This document shows, one piece after another, positions 1 to 5,031 of a stretch of 6,203 nt of DNA. The stretch comes from Accumulibacter sp. (GTDB lineage Bacteria > Pseudomonadota > Gammaproteobacteria > Burkholderiales > Rhodocyclaceae). The stretch is from contig JAIRZC010000148.1 of assembly GCA_031267455.1 (NCBI GenBank), positions 1-6,203 on the forward strand, in the 5' to 3' direction. A program made the position numbers and the translations under genes. Below the pieces are notes generated by a model, which saw only the letters and a list, made by a program, of their open reading frames with translations, ran no database searches and was not told where the DNA came from. How positions within the stretch are numbered: the first letter of the stretch is position 1; every line of letters begins with the position of its first letter.

Positions 1-141
1 GCCTACCTTGACCAAATTTCGGCTTGTACCGCTTGTACACCTTGGGCGGGTCTAGAAACCTTTCAGTAATTCCTTCTCTGTCGCCACGGCCATCCTCTCG
101 TTCTAAATTGTCCCGGCCATGCTACCGGATCCCCAAATGAG

Positions 142-169
142 AAGGCCACCCGAGCGGGTGGGCCTTTTT
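142..169. terminator. Intrinsic terminator hairpin, possibly bidirectional
   Basis: A 10-bp stem pairs 142-151 with 156-166, with one bulged G at 160 and a GAGC loop at 152-155. On the plus strand it is followed at once by a T run (165-169), the classical form for rightward transcription arriving from beyond the left edge. On the minus strand it starts about 11 nt past the CCA end of tRNA-Thr and is followed by a looser T-rich tail (TTCTCATTT). It is therefore well placed to end the tRNA transcript as well. The hairpin is seen directly; use in both directions is inferred. Confidence 0.75.
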
Positions 170-177
170 GCTTCAAG

Positions 178-253
178 TGGTGCCGGCAAGAGGAGTCGAA
201 CCCCCGACCTTCGCATTACGAATGCGCTGCTCTACCAACTGAGCTACACCGGC
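178..253 (-). tRNA. tRNA-Thr(CGT)
   Basis: The minus strand folds into a complete 76-nt cloverleaf. It has a 7-bp acceptor stem starting GCCGGTG with G-T wobbles at its inner end, D-arm GCTC/GAGC, anticodon loop TTCGTAA with anticodon CGT at 34-36, T-loop TTCGACT, discriminator A, and an encoded CCA (178-180). The anticodon arm closely follows my recollection of E. coli tRNA-Thr(CGU), including the G-A pair at 27-43. It reads ACG threonine codons. There is no clear promoter in the roughly 50 bp before its 5' end. It may be cotranscribed from the TATAAT box at 419-424, through the tRNA-like remnant upstream, and end at the 142-166 hairpin. Threonine tRNAs that read ANN codons carry t6A37, which the TsaE encoded in this window helps to make. 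Confidence 0.97.
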
Positions 254-363
254 AAAAATCAAAACTTGTTCAACCGTGTCTGTACTACCTTGCCATCAGA
301 CCGCTGGCGGCCCGAAAACCTTGCCGTGCTTAGCTCTGTGATCCAGCTTTACCGCAACCGCGT

Positions 364-406
364 CCCGGTTACGAAACAGTTGCTCTACCAATTGAGCTAC
401 GCCAGC
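364..406 (-). pseudogene. Degenerate tRNA-like 5' half (tRNA-Thr-like)
   Basis: On the minus strand this begins with a tRNA-like acceptor strand (GCTGGCG), then TA, a perfect D-arm (GCTC, 8-nt loop, GAGC), and an anticodon-type loop TTCGTAA. Its first 26 nt match tRNA-Thr(CGT) at 178-253 in 23 positions. The anticodon stem is broken: ACTGT against CCGGG leaves a C-T mismatch beside the loop and an A-G at the far end. No T-arm, discriminator or CCA follows in register. The sequence therefore looks like a tRNA gene that lost its 3' half, or a recombination scar. A functional tRNA is unlikely; a stable tRNA-like leader RNA is possible. A segment complementary to the acceptor strand occurs at 303-309, but the distance is wrong for a tRNA. 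Confidence 0.6.
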
Positions 407-418
407 TAGGAACTCAAT

Positions 419-424
419 ATTATA
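419..424 (-). promoter_or_regulatory. Sigma70 -10 box for the tRNA unit
   Basis: A perfect TATAAT on the minus strand ends 13 nt before the 5' end of the tRNA-like sequence (406), so transcription would start near 412. The -35 region is poor: CTGTAC at 19-bp spacing is the nearest candidate. The position relative to the tRNA-like 5' end is what is expected for a stable-RNA promoter. I infer that it drives the remnant and tRNA-Thr together. Confidence 0.5.
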
Positions 425-577
425 GCAGCGAGAAAATCGCGCGGTACAGTTTTCCGGCGGGGGCGGTTTTTCGCATTCGATGCGTTCCGGATTTTCGCCA
501 ATGGAGCTGGATCGGAATTCCGAGAGGAAGATCGTGAAGTAAAAGCCGATTCGCGATGAACTTCCGAATGTTTCCGG

Positions 578-1864
578 TCAAGAGGGTTTCGATGGGGAGA
601 GGGGCGGGTTTTTGGCAAAATATTTTCGAATTCCGGAGACGATGGCCGAGGCCATTTTGTTCCGGTAAGCTTCGCTGTTCAGCCGTTTTTCTTCTTCCGG
701 GTTGGAAATGAAAGCGGTTTCGATGAGGATCGAAGGAATGTCCGGCGCTTTGAGCACGGCGAAGCCCGCGTGTTCGACGCGACCTTTGTGCAAAGTGTTG
801 ATACTGCCAATTTCGCCGAGAACGGCCTTTCCGAGCTTGAGACTGTCGCTGATCGTCACGGTTTGCGAGAGATCGAGCAGGGTACGCGCCAGCATGGGGT
901 CGGCCGCGCTCAAATTGACGCCCCCGATCATGTCGGCTTCGTTTTCTTTTTGTGCGAGATGGCGCGCAGCCGAGCTAGACGCGCCTTTTTCGGAGAGGAT
1001 GAAGACCGACGAACCCTGCGCGTCCGAGCGGACGAAAGCGTCGGCATGGATCGAGACGAAGAGGTCAGCGCGTATCTGGCGCGCCTTTTGTACGCGCGTC
1101 TGCAGGGGGACGAAGTAATCGGTATCCCGTGTCAGAACGGCGCGCATATTGGGTTCGCCGTCGATTTTCGCTCTCAGGATTTTTGCCACCGCGAGCGTGA
1201 TGTTCTTTTCATAACTCCCCCGTCGGCCGATGGCACCGGGGTCTTCGCCGCCATGGCCGGGGTCAAGCATGATCGTGACGAGCCGCCTCCCGACTGGGCG
1301 TGCCGTACCGCTTGGCGCGGGTTTGGCAGACTCGGGCGCCTTTTCGGCGACGTGTGCCTCGTCGTCGCGCAGCAGATTGTTTTCCTTGATCAATTGCAAC
1401 AAGGGGTCGGGCGGTTCCAATGGATAGACGTCGAGGACGAGGCGGTAACCATACCGACCGATGGGCGCGAGGACGAAAACCTGCGGTTTCACACGGTTTT
1501 TGAGTTCCATCACGAGACGCACGACACCGGGCTTGAACTGTCCGGCGCGCAGTAGGCGGATGTTCGGGTCGCTGGGCGAAATCTTGTTGTCCATGCCATG
1601 GAGGACGTTGTTGAACTCGATGTTGTCCAAGTCGACGACGAGGCGATCAGGGTTTCCGATCATGAAATGCGAGAATTTGATCGGCGCCTTGTGTTCGATC
1701 GTTACGCGCGTGTAATCGGCGGACGGCCAGACTCGAACGGCGAGAATTTCGTTTTTTGCGGACGTGTTTCCGCGCGGCGTGACGAGAAGAAGCAAGGCCG
1801 CTCCAGCGAAGCGGATTATCTCGCGGCGGTTGATTTGAAGGCTTTCCTCAGCGCGTTCAGGCAT
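578..1864 (-). CDS. amiC: N-acetylmuramoyl-L-alanine amidase AmiC, Tat-exported
   Basis: This periplasmic zinc amidase cuts the bond between N-acetylmuramic acid and L-alanine in peptidoglycan, splitting the septum during daughter-cell separation. The 428-residue product is close to the family's usual length. Residues 13-36 form a twin-arginine signal: RREIIRF, a hydrophobic GAALLLLV stretch, and likely cleavage near TSA36. An N-terminal AMIN domain (about 40-150) should target septal peptidoglycan. A proline/alanine-rich linker (about 165-192) leads to the Amidase_3 domain (about 195-415). Expected zinc ligands are H204 (DPGHGG), E219 (SYEKN) and H273 (SIHADAF), with catalytic E382 (IETAFISN). 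The segment at about 295-340 fits the regulatory insert by which EnvC/NlpD-type activators control these enzymes. The ATG at 1864 has GGGG about 7 nt upstream and lies inside the end of tsaE. A second promoter may lie within tsaE. No clear terminator follows. Confidence 0.95.
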   Translation of the reverse strand: MPERAEESLQINRREIIRFAGAALLLLVTPRGNTSAKNEILAVRVWPSADYTRVTIEHKAPIKFSHFMIGNPDRLVVDLDNIEFNNVLHGMDNKISPSDPNIRLLRAGQFKPGVVRLVMELKNRVKPQVFVLAPIGRYGYRLVLDVYPLEPPDPLLQLIKENNLLRDDEAHVAEKAPESAKPAPSGTARPVGRRLVTIMLDPGHGGEDPGAIGRRGSYEKNITLAVAKILRAKIDGEPNMRAVLTRDTDYFVPLQTRVQKARQIRADLFVSIHADAFVRSDAQGSSVFILSEKGASSSAARHLAQKENEADMIGGVNLSAADPMLARTLLDLSQTVTISDSLKLGKAVLGEIGSINTLHKGRVEHAGFAVLKAPDIPSILIETAFISNPEEEKRLNSEAYRNKMASAIVSGIRKYFAKNPPLSPSKPS

Positions 1865-2310
1865 TTATATCCCCGTTCGCCACGGGCGGAAAGCCGCGCT
1901 TTGCGGGATTCCCCCGCGAGACACAGAAAAAGTTCAATGTCGGCGGGCGGAAGAAAATCCGCCGCTTTTTCGGGCCATTCGACGAGGCATACGGCATCTT
2001 TTTCGAAGTATTCTCCAAGACCGGCTTCCTCAAATTCTCTGGGCGCATTGAACCGATATAAATCAAGGTGATATAAGTATAAACTCGAAACTACATAAAC
2101 TTCAACCAAAGTAAAGGTGGGACTTTTGACCGCGCCGGTGTGTCCGAGCGCGCGCAATATTGCCCGCGCGATCGTCGTCTTGCCCGCGCCGAGATCTCCG
2201 CGCAACCAGACGACCATTCCGGGGCCAAGAAAAGGGGCGAGTTTGTGCCCGAGAGTGATCGTCGAGGCTTCGTCGGAGAGAAAAAAAGACGCCGAAACTG
2301 CTTCAGTCAT
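1816..2310 (-). CDS. tsaE: tRNA threonylcarbamoyladenosine biosynthesis ATPase TsaE
   Basis: TsaE is the cytoplasmic P-loop ATPase that works with TsaB and TsaD to place threonylcarbamoyl on A37 of ANN-decoding tRNAs (t6A). The 164-residue product is near the family's usual size. The Walker A motif GDLGAGKTT lies at 38-46. SPTFTLVEVY (63-72) matches the family's switch-type SPT(F/Y)TLVE motif, although the usual proline after VE is V71. HLDLYR (81-86) and LVEWPEK (109-115) are the other family signatures. The ATG at 2310 has GAAGAG about 7 nt upstream. The gene's last 49 bp overlap the start of amiC, so translation of the two is probably coupled. An AT-rich patch at about 2051-2120 covers residues around 64-87 and uses rare-looking codons (TTA, GTA); it contains a minus-strand promoter match. 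Confidence 0.95.
   Translation of the reverse strand: MTEAVSASFFLSDEASTITLGHKLAPFLGPGMVVWLRGDLGAGKTTIARAILRALGHTGAVKSPTFTLVEVYVVSSLYLYHLDLYRFNAPREFEEAGLGEYFEKDAVCLVEWPEKAADFLPPADIELFLCLAGESRKARLSARGERGYKCLNALRKAFKSTAAR
2076..2105 (-). promoter_or_regulatory. Candidate internal promoter upstream of amiC
   Basis: On the minus strand, TTGAAG (2100-2105, 4 of 6 to consensus) and TATACT (2076-2081, 5 of 6) are separated by 18 bp. The pair sits in an AT-rich patch inside tsaE and would start a transcript near 2069, about 205 nt before the amiC ATG. It could supply amiC independently of tsaE. Promoter matches arise easily in AT-rich DNA, so this remains a candidate. Confidence 0.35.
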
Positions 2311-2410
2311 TTTTCGGCTCTTCGCGCGGCGCTTGATTTCATTTTAGAGGACCTGATCGGGCGAGTGCGCCGGTAGTGGCGCGAACGATTCATGCTGGGA
2401 ATAAGTTATC
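2311..2410. promoter_or_regulatory. Divergent tsaE/queG intergenic region
   Basis: These 100 bp must hold the start signals for both divergent genes. For tsaE, TAAAAT on the minus strand (2341-2346, 5 of 6 to TATAAT) would place the start near 2334; no good -35 pairs with it. For queG no convincing sigma70 pair is visible; GGGAA at 2397-2401 is its likely ribosome binding site. An inverted repeat GCGCC/GGCGC (2367-2371 with 2378-2382, 6-nt spacer) lies between the two genes and could be an operator or merely a small hairpin. Confidence 0.45.
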
Positions 2411-3568
2411 ATGGATTGGGCTATGCAAAAAAAAATCTCCGCGGAGCCGGCGGGTGAATCGGGAGAGCTGGATTATGCCGCGCTGACCATGAAAATCAAG
2501 GAATTCGGTCGGAAACTCGGGTTTTCGGCGGTCGGTATCGCCAAAGCGGTGGTACGACGCGACGCTAAACAGCGACTGGCGCGATGGCTTGATCGCGGCG
2601 ACCACGGTCGGATGGATTATATGGCGAAAAATGTCGATTTACGTTTGTTTCCCGAAAAACTTTTTCCCGAAGTCCATTCCGTCATCTCTGTTCGCTTGCC
2701 TTACTGGCCTGCGGGCGCTGTGCCTGAAGAGTACGCGCTCACTCGCCCGGAGATCGCCTACGTTTCGCGCTACGCGCTTGGACGCGATTATCACAAGGTC
2801 GTGCGCAGTCGCCTGAGAAGACTGGCTAACGAGATACGGCGTGAGATCGGTGTTTCTCAACGCGGTCTTCCTTTCGTTTGCCGCGCTTTTTCGGATTCCG
2901 CGCCGGTCATGGAAGTCGAGTTTGCATGCTGTTCCGGTATCGCGTGGCGCGGAAAGCATTCTCTGTCGGTCTCGCGCGAAGGTTCCTGGCATTTCCTTGG
3001 GGAGCTTTACACATCGCTGCCGCTTTTGCCCGACCCGCCCGCAGAGAATCATTGCGGCCGCTGTCGGCGCTGCGTCGACGCGTGCCCAACGGGAGCGATC
3101 AGTGAATCGGGGGAAATCGACGCGCGCCTGTGCATCTCCTGTCTGACGATTGAGTGGCGCGGCGCGATTCCGGTCGGGCTGCGGCGCTCGTTCGGTAGAC
3201 GGATCTACGGGTGCGACGACTGCCAGCTGGCTTGTCCCTGGAACCGTTTCACAAAATTCGGAGATGCGGCTTTTGCCGTCAGGGAGGGTCTCGACGCCGC
3301 AAGGCTCGTGGATATCTTCGCATGGAGCGAAGCCGAATTTGCCACGCGTCTTTCTGGAAGCCCGATTCGTCGCATCGGTTATGAAAGCTGGTTGCGCAAT
3401 ATTGCCGTCGCGCTCGGGAATGCCGATGAGACGCCAAAAATCCGCGCCTCGCTTGCCGCGCGCGCCGATCATCCCTCACCGCTTGTCAGGGAACACGCGC
3501 GCTGGGCGCTTGGGGAACTTGACAAGCGGCGGGACGACGATATTGCGTTGTCAAGGGGTTCATCATAA
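2411..3568 (+). CDS. queG: Epoxyqueuosine reductase QueG
   Basis: QueG is the cobalamin- and [4Fe-4S]-dependent cytoplasmic enzyme for the last step of queuosine synthesis, reducing epoxyqueuosine to queuosine at position 34 of GUN-decoding tRNAs. The 385-residue product has the DUF1730 N-terminal part (about 20-160) and the DSAPV motif (162-166), where D162 matches the catalytic aspartate. GKHS is at 181-184. The two clusters are bound by CGRCRRCVDAC (C215, C218, C221, C225) together with C241 and GCDDCQLAC (C268, C271, C275). A HEAT-like C-terminal end contains PSPLVREHARWALGEL (356-371). The region from residue 20 on aligns with E. coli QueG as I recall it, so the true start lies upstream; ATG 2411 has GGGAA about 9 nt before it. 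ATG 2423 is an alternative, followed at once by an A9 tract. C244 stands where the family usually has tyrosine (CISYLTIE). Confidence 0.95.
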   Translation: MDWAMQKKISAEPAGESGELDYAALTMKIKEFGRKLGFSAVGIAKAVVRRDAKQRLARWLDRGDHGRMDYMAKNVDLRLFPEKLFPEVHSVISVRLPYWPAGAVPEEYALTRPEIAYVSRYALGRDYHKVVRSRLRRLANEIRREIGVSQRGLPFVCRAFSDSAPVMEVEFACCSGIAWRGKHSLSVSREGSWHFLGELYTSLPLLPDPPAENHCGRCRRCVDACPTGAISESGEIDARLCISCLTIEWRGAIPVGLRRSFGRRIYGCDDCQLACPWNRFTKFGDAAFAVREGLDAARLVDIFAWSEAEFATRLSGSPIRRIGYESWLRNIAVALGNADETPKIRASLAARADHPSPLVREHARWALGELDKRRDDDIALSRGSS

Positions 3569-3649
3569 GCGGGACGAGTAACGGCGGGATTGAGTTGAGG
3601 GGCGGGAATGTTTTCAGCACGCGAGACGAAAACGGCAGGCCGCCGAGGC

Positions 3650-3655
3650 TATAAT
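3650..3655 (+). promoter_or_regulatory. Sigma70 -10 box of the xseB-ispA-dxs operon
   Basis: A perfect TATAAT sits 82 bp after queG stops. No close match to TTGACA lies 16-19 bp upstream; the region there is ACGAAA-like. Initiation near 3662 would give a leader of about 145 nt before the xseB ATG at 3807. GCCGCC before the box and GGCGGC (3663-3668) after it could also pair around it, followed by TTTT, making a weak queG terminator overlapping the promoter. Confidence 0.5.
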
Positions 3656-3681
3656 CTTTCTGGCGGCAGTTTTATTTACGC

Positions 3682-3721
3682 GCCGTTGTGTGTCTACGGC
3701 TTGTTTTTTTGTGCCGTCGAC
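3682..3721 (+). promoter_or_regulatory. Attenuator-like leader with two competing hairpins
   Basis: Three short segments can pair in two exclusive ways. GCCGT (3682-3686) pairs with ACGGC (3696-3700) across a 9-nt loop, followed by TTG and a T7 run (3704-3710), which resembles a small intrinsic terminator. The same ACGGC can instead pair with GCCGT (3713-3717), extended by 3 bp past one mismatch (3692-3694 with 3719-3721), which would place the T run in the loop. Both lie after the presumed transcription start and before xseB. The 5-bp terminator stem is weak. The geometry is seen directly; regulation is inferred. Confidence 0.3.
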
Positions 3722-3806
3722 GATTTATAAACCGGAATGCGCTGGAGTCGGCCTTGCCATGCTGTTTCCCGGCGCCGGACAAAATATTTCCAGCCTGGAT
3801 TTTTTG

Positions 3807-4103
3807 ATGACTCGATCTTCCAAAGCGGATACCCTCAAAACTCCAAAGGATTCCACCGCGACAGGTCCCGATATCGCCGAAATGAAATTCGAAAAGGCGC
3901 TATCCGAACTTGAGCATATCGTCGACTTGATGGAAGATGGCAGTCTGCCGCTCGAAGAATCGATCAAAGCCTATCGATGCGGGAGCGAATTATTGAGGCA
4001 TTGCCAAACTTTGTTGAGCGACGCGGAGCGCAAGATACAGATTCTGGAAAACGGCGAATTGCGCGATTTCGAGCCTGGGACGGGCCGTGGAGACGCTCGA
4101 TGA
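3807..4103 (+). CDS. xseB: Exodeoxyribonuclease VII small subunit XseB
   Basis: XseB is the small subunit of exonuclease VII. Several copies bind each XseA catalytic subunit, and the complex degrades single-stranded DNA in the cytoplasm. From ATG 3807 the product is 98 residues. The family core runs from about 28 to 82: FEKALSELE, then VDLMEDGSLPLEESIKAY, and a second helix ending near KIQIL. The C-terminal tail is short and unremarkable. I chose ATG 3807 because it has GGA about 7 nt upstream and gives a typical length. The frame stays open upstream to a GTG at 3690 (137 residues) and an ATG at 3760, but the extra sequence looks unlike XseB and spans the attenuator-like leader. The stop overlaps the ispA start as ATGA (4100-4103), so translation is probably coupled. 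Confidence 0.93.
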   Translation: MTRSSKADTLKTPKDSTATGPDIAEMKFEKALSELEHIVDLMEDGSLPLEESIKAYRCGSELLRHCQTLLSDAERKIQILENGELRDFEPGTGRGDAR

Positions 4104-5005
4104 GTGTTTGCGTCGAAGGTGGCAAGCCTCCTTTCGACGAGTGGACACATTCGATCCGTCTGCGGATCGAGGCGGCTCTGGCGCGCTTGTTGCCGCATGA
4201 AGGAACACCTCCTGAACGTCTGCACCGGGCCATGCGTTACGCTTGCCTGGGTGGAGGCAAGCGCATCCGCCCCTTGCTCGCTTTTGCCGCCGGGGAAGTT
4301 TCGGGCGCCGCGCCCGATAGGCTCGAAATCGTTTCCTGCGCCGTCGAAATGATTCACATCTATTCGCTTGTGCACGACGACCTGCCGTGCATGGACGACG
4401 ATGCGCTTCGGCACGGTCGTCCGGCCTGCCATATCGAATTCGGCGAAGCTTCCGCTCTTTTGGTCGGCGACGCGCTGCAATCGCTGGCTTTCGAATTGTT
4501 GTCGCATGAGTGCCTCGGGCCGCGTCGGTCCGAAATGCTTGGCCTGCTTGCCCGGGCGAGCGGCTCGCTCGGAATGGCCGGTGGACAGGCGATTGACCTG
4601 GCCGCGGTCGGGCAGGATATCCGCCTGGAAGAACTCGAAAGAATGCACGCTTTCAAGACGGGCGCGCTGATTCGCGCGGCCGTCCTGCTTGGCGTCTTTT
4701 GCGGGGCACCTCTGGATTCCGAAGAAACGGCGTTGCTTGAGCGCTTCGTCAAATCCGCCGGTCTTCTTTTTCAGGTTGTCGATGATATCCTCGATTGTAC
4801 GGCGAGCACGGCGTTGCTCGGAAAGACGGCGGGCAAGGACGCGGTGGCGAACAAACCGACCTACGTCAGCTTGATCGGACTTTCCGAAGCGAGGGCTTTC
4901 GCGGAGAGTCTGCATTCACTGGCTGCCGGTGCGCTCGCGCCTTTCGGCGGAAGAGGGGGGCGGTTGCGCGAGATCGTCGATTTCATCGTGAAGCGGGAAT
5001 TCTGA
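4100..5005 (+). CDS. ispA: Farnesyl diphosphate synthase (geranyltranstransferase) IspA
   Basis: IspA condenses isopentenyl diphosphate with dimethylallyl and then geranyl diphosphate to give farnesyl diphosphate, the precursor of undecaprenyl phosphate and quinone side chains. It is a soluble, all-helical prenyltransferase. From ATG 4100 the product is 301 residues, the usual length for bacterial enzymes. GGGKRIRP lies at 51-58. The first aspartate-rich motif, DDLPCMDDD (93-101), has the two-residue insert of bacterial farnesyl synthases. The second, DDILD, is at 228-232, and KTAGKD at 242-247. HIYSLVHDD before the first motif closely matches the E. coli form, arguing for a C15 product. The ATG overlaps the xseB stop (ATGA). 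The frame is open further upstream to 3977, but that extension lies inside xseB and lacks family sequence. dxs follows after 26 nt. Confidence 0.96.
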   Translation: MSVCVEGGKPPFDEWTHSIRLRIEAALARLLPHEGTPPERLHRAMRYACLGGGKRIRPLLAFAAGEVSGAAPDRLEIVSCAVEMIHIYSLVHDDLPCMDDDALRHGRPACHIEFGEASALLVGDALQSLAFELLSHECLGPRRSEMLGLLARASGSLGMAGGQAIDLAAVGQDIRLEELERMHAFKTGALIRAAVLLGVFCGAPLDSEETALLERFVKSAGLLFQVVDDILDCTASTALLGKTAGKDAVANKPTYVSLIGLSEARAFAESLHSLAAGALAPFGGRGGRLREIVDFIVKREF

Positions 5006-5031
5006 TTTTCCGGCCATGCCGGATCTTGCCA

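Noticed and set aside
1..137. Possible gene ends at the left edge: a plus frame ending TAA 67-69, a minus open frame from 121 to the edge, and a 13-codon minus mini-frame MAVATEKELLKGF
   Set aside because: All are short enough to arise by chance. None has a start with proper ribosome binding site spacing, and no family is recognisable. A gene end from beyond the edge cannot be excluded.
254..406. tmRNA, or a tRNA with a group I intron, between the two tRNA-like 5' ends
   Set aside because: There is no tag reading frame, no T-arm, no CCA and no room for a group I intron core. The spacing between acceptor-like strands is only 104 nt.
119..409. Plus-strand frame of 96 codons at the left end
   Set aside because: It runs antisense through tRNA-Thr and the tRNA-like remnant. 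Its LLYQLSYTG and LLYQLSYAS endings are the usual false protein read from the complement of tRNA D-arms.
512..523. Perfect 12-bp palindrome TCGGAATTCCGA downstream of amiC
   Set aside because: It has no loop, no T tract and no nearby promoter. It cannot act as a terminator, and nothing ties it to an operator.
406..618. Minus-strand frame of 70 codons after amiC
   Set aside because: It begins inside amiC in another frame, ends at the tRNA-like 5' end, is arginine/serine/proline-rich low-information sequence, and has no recognisable domain.
770..1555. Long plus-strand frame (261 codons) antisense to amiC
   Set aside because: amiC carries all family motifs on the other strand; this is a codon-bias shadow with no recognisable domain.
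2307..2342. 11-codon minus-strand leader frame whose TGA overlaps the tsaE ATG
   Set aside because: It has no ribosome binding site, and the likely tsaE transcript start near 2334 would fall inside it. A short frame ending in an ATGA overlap is easily due to chance.
2639..3472. Long minus-strand frame (277 codons) antisense to queG
   Set aside because: It is a shadow of queG, whose cluster motifs fix the true strand and frame.
3971..4915. Long minus-strand frame (314 codons) antisense to ispA
   Set aside because: It is a shadow of ispA and the end of xseB, with no family resemblance.
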